64,000 bases of DNA from MED-G116 sp038107835 (GTDB lineage: Bacteria > Pseudomonadota > Alphaproteobacteria > Puniceispirillales > Puniceispirillaceae): the NCBI GenBank assembly GCA_038107835.1, contig JAYNHH010000006.1:40099-104098 (forward strand), read 5' to 3'. The notes under the pieces are model-generated. The model saw nothing but the letters and a program-made list of their open reading frames with translations. It was not told where the DNA came from and ran no database searches. Positions 27,615-37,128 of this stretch are shown one piece after another. Position numbers and translations under genes: made by a program. Numbering within the stretch: the first letter of the stretch is position 1; each line of letters starts with the position of its first letter.

Positions 27615-28709
27615 TCAGCCCGGAATTTTTCCGTTCACACCCTCGACATAATAGTTCATGTCGTTCCAGAGATTACCATCATGATAGGCCTCGCCGGCCT
27701 TGAGGATGACATTGCCCTGATTGTCGCTGTAGGGACCGGTGAAGATATTGTAGCCGCCCTTGATCTTGGCTTCCGCTGCCTCGGCAGCCGCCTTGACATC
27801 AGCCGGCATGTTCTCGAAATCGGTGAGAACCAGATAGTCATCAGCCATGCCAAGCCAGGTGTTGCCAGCCCAGTGGTCCGGACCTTCGCCTGTTGACCAT
27901 GAACCATCCATCATCTGCTCAATCTTGGAGATGTAATAGGGCGACCAGTTGTTGACCGAGCTGAACAGCTGTGCCTTTGGCGCAAACGCCTTCATGTCGC
28001 TTGACTGACCAAACCCGTGCACGCCCGCCTTCTCGGCTGTCTGCAGCATGGCAGGGCTGTCGGTGTGCTGGGCCAGAATGTCCGCCCCCTCGGCAATATG
28101 CACCTTCGCAGCATCGGCTTCCTTGACAGGGTCATACCAGCTGTTCACCCAGATGATTGACATTTCGGCATCGGGATTGACCGAACGCATGCCAAGTGCA
28201 AAGGCGTTGATGCCCTGAATAACTTCAGGAATCGGGAAAGACGCAAGATAACCAATCTTGTTGCTCTTCGTCATCATCCCGGCAACAACACCCTGAACAT
28301 ACCGGCCCTCATAGAACCGGATGTTGCCAGTTGCCATATTGCCAGACCGCTTGTAGCCGGTGATGTGCTCAAATTTCACATCAGGAAACTCTTTCGACAC
28401 CTTGAGCGTTGGGTCCATGTAACCGAATGAGGTTGTGAAGATGATCTTGTTCCCCTGGCGCGCCAGTTCACGGATCACGCGCGCGGCGTCTGGGCCTTCG
28501 GGAACATTTTCGACATAGGAGGTCTCGACCTTGTCACCGAAATGCTCGTTGACTTCCAGACGGGCCACCTCATGGGCATAGGTCCAGCCATGGTCGCCGG
28601 GATTCGTCAGATATACAAAACCAACCTTGACTGGATCGGCGACAGCAGCGCTGATGCCGCCGACTACGGCAAAAGCACCTGCCACCAATGTGGTAAGAAA
28701 CTTCTTCAT
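27615..28709 (-). CDS. BMP family ABC transporter substrate-binding protein
   Basis: A 364-residue periplasmic binding protein of the BMP/PnrA-like family with a Sec signal peptide (cleavage near AVA-DPVK, residue 25) and no lipobox cysteine. Motifs such as GFVYLTNPGDHGWTYAHE and AQHTDSPAM are typical of the subgroup near permease pairs of the nucleoside/purine type. It delivers substrate to the two permeases encoded just upstream. The last gene of the four-gene operon. Likely ligands are nucleosides, purines or related compounds; the exact one is not shown. Confidence 0.93.
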   Translation of the reverse strand: MKKFLTTLVAGAFAVVGGISAAVADPVKVGFVYLTNPGDHGWTYAHEVARLEVNEHFGDKVETSYVENVPEGPDAARVIRELARQGNKIIFTTSFGYMDPTLKVSKEFPDVKFEHITGYKRSGNMATGNIRFYEGRYVQGVVAGMMTKSNKIGYLASFPIPEVIQGINAFALGMRSVNPDAEMSIIWVNSWYDPVKEADAAKVHIAEGADILAQHTDSPAMLQTAEKAGVHGFGQSSDMKAFAPKAQLFSSVNNWSPYYISKIEQMMDGSWSTGEGPDHWAGNTWLGMADDYLVLTDFENMPADVKAAAEAAEAKIKGGYNIFTGPYSDNQGNVILKAGEAYHDGNLWNDMNYYVEGVNGKIPG

Positions 28710-28747
28710 GTGATTATCCTCTCCTTTATCTAGTCACAAAAATACGC

Positions 28748-29662
28748 TCATTTTCCGGCATGAAAAATCCGTCCCAAGCATGCTGGCGAATTGGCCAGTG
28801 CAAATTCCCTGTTCCGCGAGATCAACACCAGAACGATGATCGTCGCGAGATAAGGCAGCATCGACAGGAACTGCGATGGAATTGTCCATCCCCGCGCCTG
28901 TCCGGCAAGCTGCATGATGGTGATGCCGCCAAAGACAAGGGCACCACCCAAAACCCTCCAGGGCCGCCACGACGCAAAGACAACAAGTGCCAGCGCAATC
29001 CAGCCACGGCCAGCGGTCATTCCCTCCGCCCAGTGCGGTGTCAGCACCAGCGGCAGATACGCACCGCCAAGGCCAGCCATCATGCCACCAAACATGACCG
29101 CCAGCAAGCGGACACCAAGAACCGAATAGCCAAGAGCATGCGCGCTGTCGTGATTGTCACCAACGGCCCGAATGATCAGGCCGACGCGGGTGGCGTTCAG
29201 CACCCATGCGCACAGACCGACCATGATCACAGCCAGATAAACCATGATGTCATGCTGGAACAGCAGCATCCCCAAAAAGGGAATGTCGGCAAGCAGCGGT
29301 ATATGAATCTGCGGCAACCCGTCAATGGCATGCCCCACCAATGGCGCCCCAATAAGACCGGACAGCCCTGTTCCAAAGATTGTCAGGGCAAGCCCCGTTG
29401 CCACCTGATTGGTCGCCAGACCCAGAGCAAAAAAGGCAAAAATGCCAGCCGTTATCGCCCCAGCAAATGCCCCGGCAAACATTCCCAGAAGCGGACTGCC
29501 AGTTCCCATGGCAACGGCAAAGGCGGATACGGCACCCATCAGCATCATGCCCTCGACACCGAGGTTGAGAACCCCGCTGCGCTCGGCGATCAACTCACCG
29601 GATGCGGCAAAGATCAACGGCACCGAGGTCAGGATCACGGTCAGAATCAGCTGTTCCATCAA
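28748..29662 (-). CDS. ABC transporter permease (NupQ/YufQ-like)
   Basis: A 304-residue inner-membrane permease of the BPD_transp_2 (branched-chain/ribose-type) family with about 8-9 membrane segments. It contains the typical ERSGVLNLGVEGMMLMGA motif near residues 27-44. It pairs with the preceding permease (4-base overlap) to form the channel of a nucleoside-type importer. Confidence 0.93.
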   Translation of the reverse strand: MMEQLILTVILTSVPLIFAASGELIAERSGVLNLGVEGMMLMGAVSAFAVAMGTGSPLLGMFAGAFAGAITAGIFAFFALGLATNQVATGLALTIFGTGLSGLIGAPLVGHAIDGLPQIHIPLLADIPFLGMLLFQHDIMVYLAVIMVGLCAWVLNATRVGLIIRAVGDNHDSAHALGYSVLGVRLLAVMFGGMMAGLGGAYLPLVLTPHWAEGMTAGRGWIALALVVFASWRPWRVLGGALVFGGITIMQLAGQARGWTIPSQFLSMLPYLATIIVLVLISRNREFALANSPACLGRIFHAGK

Positions 29663-30768
29663 TTCTGCCCTCCCGTCGGTTTTACCGCCGCAGACCGTGG
29701 CAGCCTGATCTCGACATGAAAACGGTTGAAGGTCTCGCCCGCCAGCAGCATGAACAGCAGGATGCCCTTGAAAACACCTGTCACAACTTTGGGCATGCCA
29801 AGCGCAATCTGCGCCGAGTCACCACCAAGCTCGGCCAGCGCGACAACAAGGCCAGCGCCAATCACCGCCAATGGATTGAGCCGCGCCAGAAAGGCCACAA
29901 TGATCGCAGTGAATCCATAGCCAAAGGAGATGTCGGGCTGCAGCTGGCCGATATTCGCCGAGACCTCAACCATGCCAGCGACACCCGCCGCCGCACCCGA
30001 AATGCCAAGCACCATGACCGTCACGAAAGCGGGGCTGAAACCGGCAAAACGACCCGCGCGCGGCGCAGCTCCCATCACCTTGACCTGAAAACCGACCAGC
30101 ATGCGGGCAAGCACAAACCACGCGCACACGGCCAGCAGCAAAGCGCCCACAACCCCCCAATGCAACTGGCCAAGATAGCCAATTACGGGAAGCTCTATCC
30201 GGGAGATCAGCGCCGCGTCCTCGTACATTTTTGTCAGCGGAAAGCCAAAGGACATCGGATCACGCCATGGACCACGGACAATCCAGTCTATGAACAATGC
30301 GGCGACATAGGTCAGCATCAGGGAGACAAGAATTTCATTGGTGTTGAAGCGCGTCTTCAGCAGCGCTGGAATCATTGCCCATAACAGCCCACCAAGCATA
30401 CCGGCAATGACCATCAGCGGCATCATCGCCCACCCGGGCAGGCCGGGAAAGGTGAGCGCCACATAGCCGGAGAACACCGCACCCAGAATGAGCTGGCCCT
30501 CGGCCCCGATATTCCAGACATTCGCCCGATAACAGAAAACCAGACCGCTAGCGATGATGATCAGCGGGCAGGCCTTGACGAACAGATCGGCGACCTGATC
30601 AGGCCGCGATACCGGCGCAACGAAGAACTGATATAGCGCCTGCAGCGGATCATAACCCAGAGTGGCAAAGATGATCGCACCAACAACAAGGGTCAGCGCA
30701 ATCGCAATGACCGGTGTCATCACCGTCAGCGCCAGCGAGATTTCCTTGCGGGGGACAAGAGAGATCAT
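29659..30768 (-). CDS. ABC transporter permease (NupP/YufP-like)
   Basis: A 369-residue inner-membrane permease with about 9-10 membrane segments, the larger of the two permeases of the BMP importer. The motif NVWNIGAEGQLILGAVFSG is the characteristic EAA-like region of this family. It overlaps the ATPase gene and the next permease gene by 4 bases each, giving a tightly coupled operon. Confidence 0.93.
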   Translation of the reverse strand: MISLVPRKEISLALTVMTPVIAIALTLVVGAIIFATLGYDPLQALYQFFVAPVSRPDQVADLFVKACPLIIIASGLVFCYRANVWNIGAEGQLILGAVFSGYVALTFPGLPGWAMMPLMVIAGMLGGLLWAMIPALLKTRFNTNEILVSLMLTYVAALFIDWIVRGPWRDPMSFGFPLTKMYEDAALISRIELPVIGYLGQLHWGVVGALLLAVCAWFVLARMLVGFQVKVMGAAPRAGRFAGFSPAFVTVMVLGISGAAAGVAGMVEVSANIGQLQPDISFGYGFTAIIVAFLARLNPLAVIGAGLVVALAELGGDSAQIALGMPKVVTGVFKGILLFMLLAGETFNRFHVEIRLPRSAAVKPTGGQN

Positions 30769-32357
30769 GCGTCCGCCCCCTCGTCTGCGGCACTGCCACC
30801 CATGAGCAGACCAACCTTTTCCGCTGTCAGGCCGGTTGAATCCATGGCCGCAGACAGATGCCCGTCATACAGCACGGCAATCCGATGCGCGATCATGAAA
30901 ACCTCCTCAAGATCCTGCGAAATCATCACCACCGCCGATCCCTTTGCGGCAAGCTCCAGCATCGCCGCACGGATGAACATCGCCGCGCCAACATCAACGC
31001 CCCAGGTGGGCTGCGAGACGATCAGAACCTGTGGAGATTTGGCAATTTCCCTGCCAACGACAAATTTCTGCAGATTGCCCCCGGACAGCGCTGAGGCCAG
31101 CGGATTCTCACTTGGCAGCCGAACGTCAAAGGCCGTCGCCACATCAGCCGCCGCCCGGCGCATTGCATCCTCGTCGATGACGCCCTTTTTCACCGCGCCA
31201 GCAAGCGAATGACTGGTCAGCAAATTGTTGTCGGCAAGCGACATTGCCGGCACCGCGGCGTGGCCATTGCGTTCTTCCGGGACAAAACCGATGCCGGCAT
31301 TGCGGCGTGCCGCCGGCCCGGCATGGGTAATGTCCTGCCCTTCGAGAAACATGACGCCATTGCTCTCGCCGCGCCATTCACCAATCAGCGCTTCCATCAA
31401 CTCATCCTGACCATTGCCGGCAATACCCGCTATCCCCAGAATTTCGCCTCGCCTCGCCTGCAGGGAAATGCCCCGGAGCGGCGTTGCAAACTGCGTTGGG
31501 CGGGGACGTGACAGATTGCTGACCTCCAGCAGGATGTCACCATCGGCAGGTGCAGTCTCGCGGGCGACATCGCCAACCGTCTCGCCAACCATCATTTCGG
31601 CCAGCTGCCGCGCCGACCGTGTATCGGTATCGACCGTGCCAACATTGATACCGCGCCGCAGAACCGTTGCCCGCGACGTCAGGGCGCGGATTTCATCCAG
31701 CTTGTGCGAGATGAACAGAATGGCCACACCCGAATCTGAAAAACGCCGCAGAACGTCGAAAAGCTGGTCTGTCTCCTGCGGGGTGAGCACCGATGTCGGC
31801 TCATCCATGATCAGCAGTGATGGGTTCTGCAACAAGCAGCGCATGATTTCGACACGCTGCTGCTGGCCAACAGACAGATTATGCACCCGCGCATCCGGAT
31901 CAACGCCGATGCCATATTCGGCAGACATTCTGCGCACACGGTCAGACAGGCCGGACAGTGACTCGCCTGCGGGCAGCGCCAGCTGGATATTCTCGGCAAC
32001 GGTCAAGGCCTGAAACAGTGAGAAATGCTGGAACACCATGCCGATGCCCATGTCACGCGCATGTTGGGGGCCGGTGATCGTGACAGGCTTGCCCCGCCAT
32101 TCAAAAACACCAGCGTCTGGCTGCATCAAACCATAGACCATCTTCACAAAGGTTGATTTTCCCGCGCCGTTTTCGCCAAGCAGGGCGTGTATTTCCCCTT
32201 CATAAATGGAAAAGGAGACATCATCATTGGCGGTAAAATCACCAAAGCGCTTGATGATCCCCGAGGCGTTCAACAGCGGCGTCTGATGTGCCGATGGTGC
32301 GGCACCTGTCTTTCTGGCGCTATCTTTCGATGTCTTTGCGCGCGGTCTGGCTGTCAT
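30765..32357 (-). CDS. ABC transporter ATP-binding protein (NupO/YufO-like), two NBDs
   Basis: A 530-residue protein with two fused nucleotide-binding domains, as in sugar and nucleoside importers. Domain 1 has Walker A GENGAGKST, signature LSVGQQQR and Walker B LLIMDEPTSVL. Domain 2 is partly degenerate: GIAGNGQDE in place of a normal Walker A, signature LSGGNLQK, and LIVSQPTWGVD in place of a normal Walker B, which is usual for this family. The frame opens at 32468, but I chose the ATG at 32357 because of an AGAGG site and because the upstream residues look like noise. First gene of the importer operon. Confidence 0.94.
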   Translation of the reverse strand: MTARPRAKTSKDSARKTGAAPSAHQTPLLNASGIIKRFGDFTANDDVSFSIYEGEIHALLGENGAGKSTFVKMVYGLMQPDAGVFEWRGKPVTITGPQHARDMGIGMVFQHFSLFQALTVAENIQLALPAGESLSGLSDRVRRMSAEYGIGVDPDARVHNLSVGQQQRVEIMRCLLQNPSLLIMDEPTSVLTPQETDQLFDVLRRFSDSGVAILFISHKLDEIRALTSRATVLRRGINVGTVDTDTRSARQLAEMMVGETVGDVARETAPADGDILLEVSNLSRPRPTQFATPLRGISLQARRGEILGIAGIAGNGQDELMEALIGEWRGESNGVMFLEGQDITHAGPAARRNAGIGFVPEERNGHAAVPAMSLADNNLLTSHSLAGAVKKGVIDEDAMRRAAADVATAFDVRLPSENPLASALSGGNLQKFVVGREIAKSPQVLIVSQPTWGVDVGAAMFIRAAMLELAAKGSAVVMISQDLEEVFMIAHRIAVLYDGHLSAAMDSTGLTAEKVGLLMGGSAADEGADA

Positions 32358-32532
32358 AAACGCCTCTAATGGGTGGGGAGCGACTAGCGGCCACCGTCTG
32401 CAATTGTTCGGCAAAGGATAAGGGCATAGTTGCGGCGATGTAAAGCAAATGACGCAGCTCATATGCAATATGGAAAGGGCGATGAGGATCGCAGAAGGCC
32501 ACGCCGAACCAACCGTGAACCGTCACCGAAAA

Positions 32533-32559
32533 AGGCCGGCATCCTGATAATGCCGGCCT
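32533..32559 (-). terminator. Terminator of glnK-amtB
   Basis: A perfect 10-base-pair stem AGGCCGGCAT/ATGCCGGCCT with a 7-base loop at 32533-32559, followed on the minus strand by TTTTTCGG. It lies 36 bases after the amtB stop and is a good intrinsic terminator for the glnK-amtB operon. Confidence 0.82.
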
Positions 32560-32595
32560 CGTTGTTTGCGTCTATGGACATAGCGGTCCGACCGG

Positions 32596-33933
32596 TTAGA
32601 CCTGCTTGGAGAACTCCGGATAGGACTCCATGCCAAGCTCGGCCTTGTCGAGACCTTCAAGCTCATCTTCCTCGGTGACACGGATGCCCATGACGAGATT
32701 GATGATGGTCCAGACAACCCAGGATACCACGAAAGTAAAGGCACCAACGATAAGGATACTGGTGATCTGCGTGCCGAAGGAGGCGTCGCCATTGGTCAGC
32801 GGCACAGCAAGCGTACCCCAGATGCCTGCGATCAGGTGAACCGGGATGGCACCAACCACGTCGTCGATTTTCAGCTTGTCCAGCATTGGTACGGCGAAGA
32901 CGACAATCACACCACCAACACCACCGATCAGCGTCGCCGCACCGAGGCTTGGCGTGAGCGGTTCTGCCGTGATCGACACCAGGCCGGCAAGAGCGCCGTT
33001 GAGAACCATCGTCAGGTCAGCTTTCTTGTACATCAGCTGTGTCAGGACCAGCGCGACCAGCGAGCCACCTGCGGCTGCCGCATTCGTATTGGCAAAGATC
33101 CGTGATACATCAGCGACGTCGCTGACGGTACCCATGGCAAGCTGTGAGCCACCATTGAAGCCGAACCAGCCAAGCCACAGGATGAACGTGCCCAATGTCG
33201 CGAGCGGCAGATTGGCACCAGGCATTGGAACGACGCGGCCGTCTTTGTACTTCCCGGCCCGTGCGCCAAGAACCAAAGCGCCAGCCAGCGCCGCCCAACC
33301 ACCTACCGAGTGAACAACGGTCGACCCGGCAAAATCAAGAAAGCCCATCTCGTCAAGGAAGCCACCGCCCCATTTCCAGCTGGCCTGCAGCGGGTAGATG
33401 AACGCTGTCAGAATCAGTGTGAATAACAGGAAAGGCCACAGCTTGATGCGCTCAGCAAGCGCGCCAGAGACGATCGACGCCGTCGCCGCACAGAACATCA
33501 GCTGGAAGAAATAATCGGATGCTGTCGAGGCATAGCCAAGATCATCAGCTGCCTCAGGCGCAACACCAACGGCCTCCATCACGGCAACCGCCGGGAACAA
33601 TGCGGAGAACACACCATCGATCGACCAGTCGCCAAGCGGATACATCAGATTGTAGCCGATCAGATAGTAGCCGATGGCAGCGATCGAGAACAGCGCCATG
33701 TTCTTGGTCAGCTGCATGGTTGTGTTTTTCGCACGCACCAGACCAGCCTCGAGCATGCAAAAGCCCGCAGCCATGAACATGACAAGGAAACCGCCCATGA
33801 GGAACAGGACAGAATTGAGGATGAACACACCATGTTCAGGAACCTCCTGCGCAACGGCAGGAGTCGCAGCAAAAGCTGCTATAGCAGCAGCAGCACCTGC
33901 GAGTGATAGCTTTGAATAGAAACTCTTTAACAT
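32596..33933 (-). CDS. amtB: Ammonium transporter
   Basis: A 445-residue Amt/Rh channel with a signal peptide (cleavage near AVAQ, residue 28) and 11 membrane segments. Typical motifs include FCMLEAGLVRAKN near the start, DFAGSTVVHSVGGWAAL and GTFILWLGWFGFNGGS, which contain pore histidine and tryptophan residues. It imports ammonium and is blocked by GlnK when nitrogen is plentiful. The glnK gene is 21 bases upstream on the same strand, the classic glnK-amtB order. Confidence 0.96.
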   Translation of the reverse strand: MLKSFYSKLSLAGAAAAIAAFAATPAVAQEVPEHGVFILNSVLFLMGGFLVMFMAAGFCMLEAGLVRAKNTTMQLTKNMALFSIAAIGYYLIGYNLMYPLGDWSIDGVFSALFPAVAVMEAVGVAPEAADDLGYASTASDYFFQLMFCAATASIVSGALAERIKLWPFLLFTLILTAFIYPLQASWKWGGGFLDEMGFLDFAGSTVVHSVGGWAALAGALVLGARAGKYKDGRVVPMPGANLPLATLGTFILWLGWFGFNGGSQLAMGTVSDVADVSRIFANTNAAAAGGSLVALVLTQLMYKKADLTMVLNGALAGLVSITAEPLTPSLGAATLIGGVGGVIVVFAVPMLDKLKIDDVVGAIPVHLIAGIWGTLAVPLTNGDASFGTQITSILIVGAFTFVVSWVVWTIINLVMGIRVTEEDELEGLDKAELGMESYPEFSKQV

Positions 33934-33954
33934 TGTGAATAACTCCGTGTCGTC

Positions 33955-34293
33955 TTACAGCGCGTCTGCGCCTGTTTCGCCCGTGCGAATGCGGGTTGCA
34001 GCCTCAAGATCGAGGGTGAAAATCTTGCCGTCACCAATTTTGCCGGACTCGCTGGCAGCCTTGATGGTTTCGACAACCTTGTCGGCCATTTTCGCATCAA
34101 CTGCGATTTCGATTTTGACCTTGGGCAGAAAATGCACCGTGTATTCGGCACCACGATACATCTCGCTTTTGCCCTTCTGGCGCCCGTAACCCTGCACTTC
34201 CGACGTGGTCAGGCCTTCGATACCAATGCCCGCCAGCGCCTCATGCACCGCGGTCAATCGCCCCGGTTGAATGATTGCGACTATATATTTCAT
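33955..34293 (-). CDS. glnK: Nitrogen regulatory protein P-II
   Basis: A 112-residue P-II signal protein. It has the T-loop with the uridylylation site Tyr51 (in RGAEYTV) and the C-terminal signature. It senses ATP/ADP and 2-oxoglutarate and binds AmtB and GlnE. The start at 34293 follows an AAAGGA site; the frame opens further upstream at 34509 but P-II proteins start exactly here with MKYIVAIIQP. GlnK rather than GlnB is chosen because amtB follows directly. Confidence 0.95.
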   Translation of the reverse strand: MKYIVAIIQPGRLTAVHEALAGIGIEGLTTSEVQGYGRQKGKSEMYRGAEYTVHFLPKVKIEIAVDAKMADKVVETIKAASESGKIGDGKIFTLDLEAATRIRTGETGADAL

Positions 34294-34446
34294 GGTTATT
34301 CCTTTCTTACCGACCCCGCCTGCGCCCGTGCCTGTGGGCAAACTCAAAAAACACAGGTGGGCTTTCGACAGAAGCCGTGGCGCCACCAGACCTGACTTTT
34401 GGGGTCGACGCATATTTAACAACTTGCCGTGAATTGAAATTCTGCT

Positions 34447-34480
34447 AAATTTGCATTCATGCGATGCAATTTTTGCACAT
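34447..34480. promoter_or_regulatory. TGCA dyads between glnK and lysR-type gene
   Basis: The divergent space holds a 13-base perfect palindrome TGCAATTTTTGCA at 34465-34477 and an overlapping imperfect dyad (AAATTTGCAT with ATGCAATTT) starting at 34447. LysR regulators bind dyads of this kind near their own promoter, so this is a candidate operator for the downstream regulator, glnK, or both. Confidence 0.4.
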
Positions 34481-34523
34481 CGTTTTCTGTAATCATTATC
34501 CTGCTTCAAAAAGGCCTGTTTTC

Positions 34524-35459
34524 ATGCGCTTCATGGCCAATCTAAAGTTCATCGACACTGTTTCGCGCGAAGGATCAATTCGCAAAGCTGCGGACAAACT
34601 TGCCATCACCTCCACGGCATTGAACCGACGGATTCTCCAGGTCGAGGATGAAATCGGGCAACCCCTGTTCGAGCGCCTGCCTTCCGGCGTCCGCCTGAAC
34701 ACCGCTGGCGAGATTTTTGTGCAGCACATCAGGTCACAGATGGCCGATCTTGCGCGCGTTCAATCGCAGATCGCTGATCTCAGCGGGATCAGGCGTGGTC
34801 ATGTCCGGGTCGCCAGTGGTGCGGATGCGCTGCGCCATTTTTTGCCCGAAGCCGTCGCCGGTTATCGGCGGGACCACCCCGCAGTTACCTTTGAGATGAC
34901 GCGCTGCCATAGCGACGCAGCCGAAGCATCGCTGCTGTCACTCGACACCGATATCGCCATGAGCTTTGCGCCGGTGCGGGCCGCACATTTTCATGTCGCC
35001 ACCGCCGTTCGCCAGCAGATTTACTGTCTGATGAATGAAGCACATCCGCTGGCCAGCCGCGATGTCATTCGGCTGCGCGACTGTGTCGGCCATCCTGCCA
35101 TTCTGCCAAATGCCCTGAGCGGCATTCGCCAGCTCCTCGACACCGCCCTGATCAGACGCAATCTGGAGCTGAACATGATTCTGGAATCAGACAGTTTTGA
35201 GTTCATGCAGAATTACCTTTTGCATGATGAGGCATTGTCGTTCCAGATTCCGATCGGCCTTGCCGGCAGTGTCAAAACCGTCGTTGATTCCGGTATCGCC
35301 GGCATTGTGGCGCGCCCGGTTGATACAGCCGACGTTCCATCCGGCGTCATCCATATCGGCTATCTGAAGGGGCGCGTTCTGCCGGTGGCGGCGGCGAAAT
35401 TCCTCGATGACATCATCCATCAACTGCAACAGCGCTTTCCTGACGAAACCGGCCTCTGA
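34524..35459 (+). CDS. LysR family transcriptional regulator
   Basis: A 311-residue LysR-type regulator with an N-terminal winged HTH (about residues 3-60; AADKLAITSTALNRRILQVEDEIGQPLFERLPSGVRLN) and a C-terminal substrate-binding effector domain (about 90-300). The frame opens at 34464, but the ATG at 34524 gives the normal family N-terminus. It is divergent from glnK-amtB and 98 bases upstream of a carbonic anhydrase gene on the same strand. Possible targets are either neighbour; the effector is unknown. Confidence 0.9.
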   Translation: MRFMANLKFIDTVSREGSIRKAADKLAITSTALNRRILQVEDEIGQPLFERLPSGVRLNTAGEIFVQHIRSQMADLARVQSQIADLSGIRRGHVRVASGADALRHFLPEAVAGYRRDHPAVTFEMTRCHSDAAEASLLSLDTDIAMSFAPVRAAHFHVATAVRQQIYCLMNEAHPLASRDVIRLRDCVGHPAILPNALSGIRQLLDTALIRRNLELNMILESDSFEFMQNYLLHDEALSFQIPIGLAGSVKTVVDSGIAGIVARPVDTADVPSGVIHIGYLKGRVLPVAAAKFLDDIIHQLQQRFPDETGL

Positions 35460-35557
35460 TCAAAAACTGGCAATTTTTGTCGACAGGGCGTTCTTCCCCC
35501 TCTGGATTTACGGCCGGCCGCAGGCTATAGTCGAGGCTCACCGCCAAAGAGGAAAAA

Positions 35558-36205
35558 ATGACGTCCAACGCCCCGCTCCCTGCCTATCTTGTACAGCGTT
35601 ACAAGGGCTGGAAGGCCACCAAATATGTTGAGAACAAGGTCTGGTACAGGCATCTCGCCGAGGATGGCCAGCATCCCCGGGCGATGGTTATATCCTGCTG
35701 TGACAGCCGCGTTCACGTGACCGCTATTTTCGGCTCTGACACGGGCGAGTTCTTCATTCACCGCAACATCGCCAATCTGGTGCCACCCTTCAGCCCCTCG
35801 GGGGATTACCACGGCACGTCGGCAGCGGTCGAATATGCCGTCACAACATTGAAGGTCGCGCATATCATTATTCTTGGACATTCGCACTGTGGTGGTGTCA
35901 ATGGCTGCCACAAAATGTGTTCGGGCGCCGCGCCAGAACTTGAACAGGATTCGAGCTTTGTCGGCCGATGGATGGACATCCTGCGTCCGGGCTATGAGAG
36001 GGTCCGGCACCTTGAGGGTGAGGACGAACAGCTGCGCGCCCTTGAACGCCAGGGTGTCGTGGTGTCAATGGAAAATCTGATGACTTTCCCCTTTGTCCGG
36101 GACGCGGTGGAAAATGAAACCCTGTCGATCCACGGGCTGTGGAATGACATCGGCGAGGGCGATCTGTTCTATTGCGATGGCGAGGGGTTCACGCCGGTTG
36201 GCTGA
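35558..36205 (+). CDS. Beta-class carbonic anhydrase
   Basis: A 215-residue zinc enzyme that interconverts CO2 and bicarbonate. Zinc ligands are Cys48 in SCCDSR, His108 and Cys111 in GHSHCGG, and the Asp49/Arg51 dyad is intact, so it should be active. It has no signal peptide and acts in the cytoplasm. An AGAGGAAAAA ribosome binding site precedes the ATG. The LysR-type gene just upstream could control it. The gene is convergent with an outer-membrane protein gene. Confidence 0.95.
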   Translation: MTSNAPLPAYLVQRYKGWKATKYVENKVWYRHLAEDGQHPRAMVISCCDSRVHVTAIFGSDTGEFFIHRNIANLVPPFSPSGDYHGTSAAVEYAVTTLKVAHIIILGHSHCGGVNGCHKMCSGAAPELEQDSSFVGRWMDILRPGYERVRHLEGEDEQLRALERQGVVVSMENLMTFPFVRDAVENETLSIHGLWNDIGEGDLFYCDGEGFTPVG

Positions 36206-36224
36206 GACCATCGATCGAAAGCTG

Positions 36225-37049
36225 CTAGAACTGCCGCTTCACTGACAATGTGGTGTATCCGTTCTTTGTTACCTTCTTGAAGGGGTTGATATTCGCCGTG
36301 TCCTCCGGGGCATTTTTCTGCTGGGCGACGATCACCGACCAGCCATTGCTGTGATCGAAAGAGAGCGTGTGTTCATGCGAGATGCCCCAACCATCCTCAT
36401 CAAGGTTGGTGGCCAGCTTATCCTCATAGGAAATTGACCAGTCCCGTGGTTGCAGCGACGGGCTGATCCACCCGACAATATTGTTGAGGTTGGCCCGCAG
36501 ATAGAGGCCGGCCTCCCGCTGTTCATCCCTGTTGCGTCCTGTTTCCTTCTCGGCGTTCCATGAACCCTCGCTGATGAAATCATATTCAATATGGGCGCGA
36601 ACCGAGAATGTTCTGCCTGAAAAGATATAGATGTAGGGCATGAAGCGGTAGGATTCGCCGCTGACCTCGCCAAAGTCACGATGGGTCAGCGTCAGGAGCG
36701 CGCCCACCTCATGCTGGCCACCCTTGCCAAACCGGTAGCGAAGCCGCGGGCCGATTGCCGAAATATGATCGCTGTCCTTTGGCTTCTCCGGGGCCATTCC
36801 CTCAACCGTCTTGGCCGTCAGACTGGCATACTGGGCGCGTGAATAGAGGGTGACATGTGGATGCAGGTCATATTCACCGTAAAGTGCGTAGGATTTCTGG
36901 TCCTGCTCATCAGTCTTGTTGAACAGATACTCGCCAACAATGTAGCCTCCGGTAAATTTCGGATCCCGATATTCATCCATTACATCCGCAAGGCAGGGGT
37001 AAATCGATCCCATAATTCCAGCAAGGCACACAGCACTCATCCGCCACAT
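36225..37049 (-). CDS. Putative outer-membrane beta-barrel protein
   Basis: A 274-residue protein with a signal peptide (cleavage near LAD, about residue 22) and a mature part made of alternating aromatic/hydrophobic strands, such as YALYGEYDLHPHVTLYSRAQY and AIGPRLRYRFG, and it ends in Phe, the usual outer-membrane sorting signal. It has a GAGG site before the start. I do not recognise a precise family; the pattern fits small beta-barrel proteins of unknown role. Confidence 0.65.
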   Translation of the reverse strand: MWRMSAVCLAGIMGSIYPCLADVMDEYRDPKFTGGYIVGEYLFNKTDEQDQKSYALYGEYDLHPHVTLYSRAQYASLTAKTVEGMAPEKPKDSDHISAIGPRLRYRFGKGGQHEVGALLTLTHRDFGEVSGESYRFMPYIYIFSGRTFSVRAHIEYDFISEGSWNAEKETGRNRDEQREAGLYLRANLNNIVGWISPSLQPRDWSISYEDKLATNLDEDGWGISHEHTLSFDHSNGWSVIVAQQKNAPEDTANINPFKKVTKNGYTTLSVKRQF

Positions 37050-37128
37050 CGCGTCATCCTCTCATGTGAAGTGATGGCGCATTGTTTGGCGCGTTAACCA
37101 TTTAGATGAATAGTAATTTAGAAATTAC

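Noticed and set aside
34294..34500. Sigma-54 promoter for glnK
   Set aside because: A TGTGCA-TTGC-like pair is present on the minus strand at about 34465-34481, but the spacing is one base short and the GG is not kept, so I do not call it.
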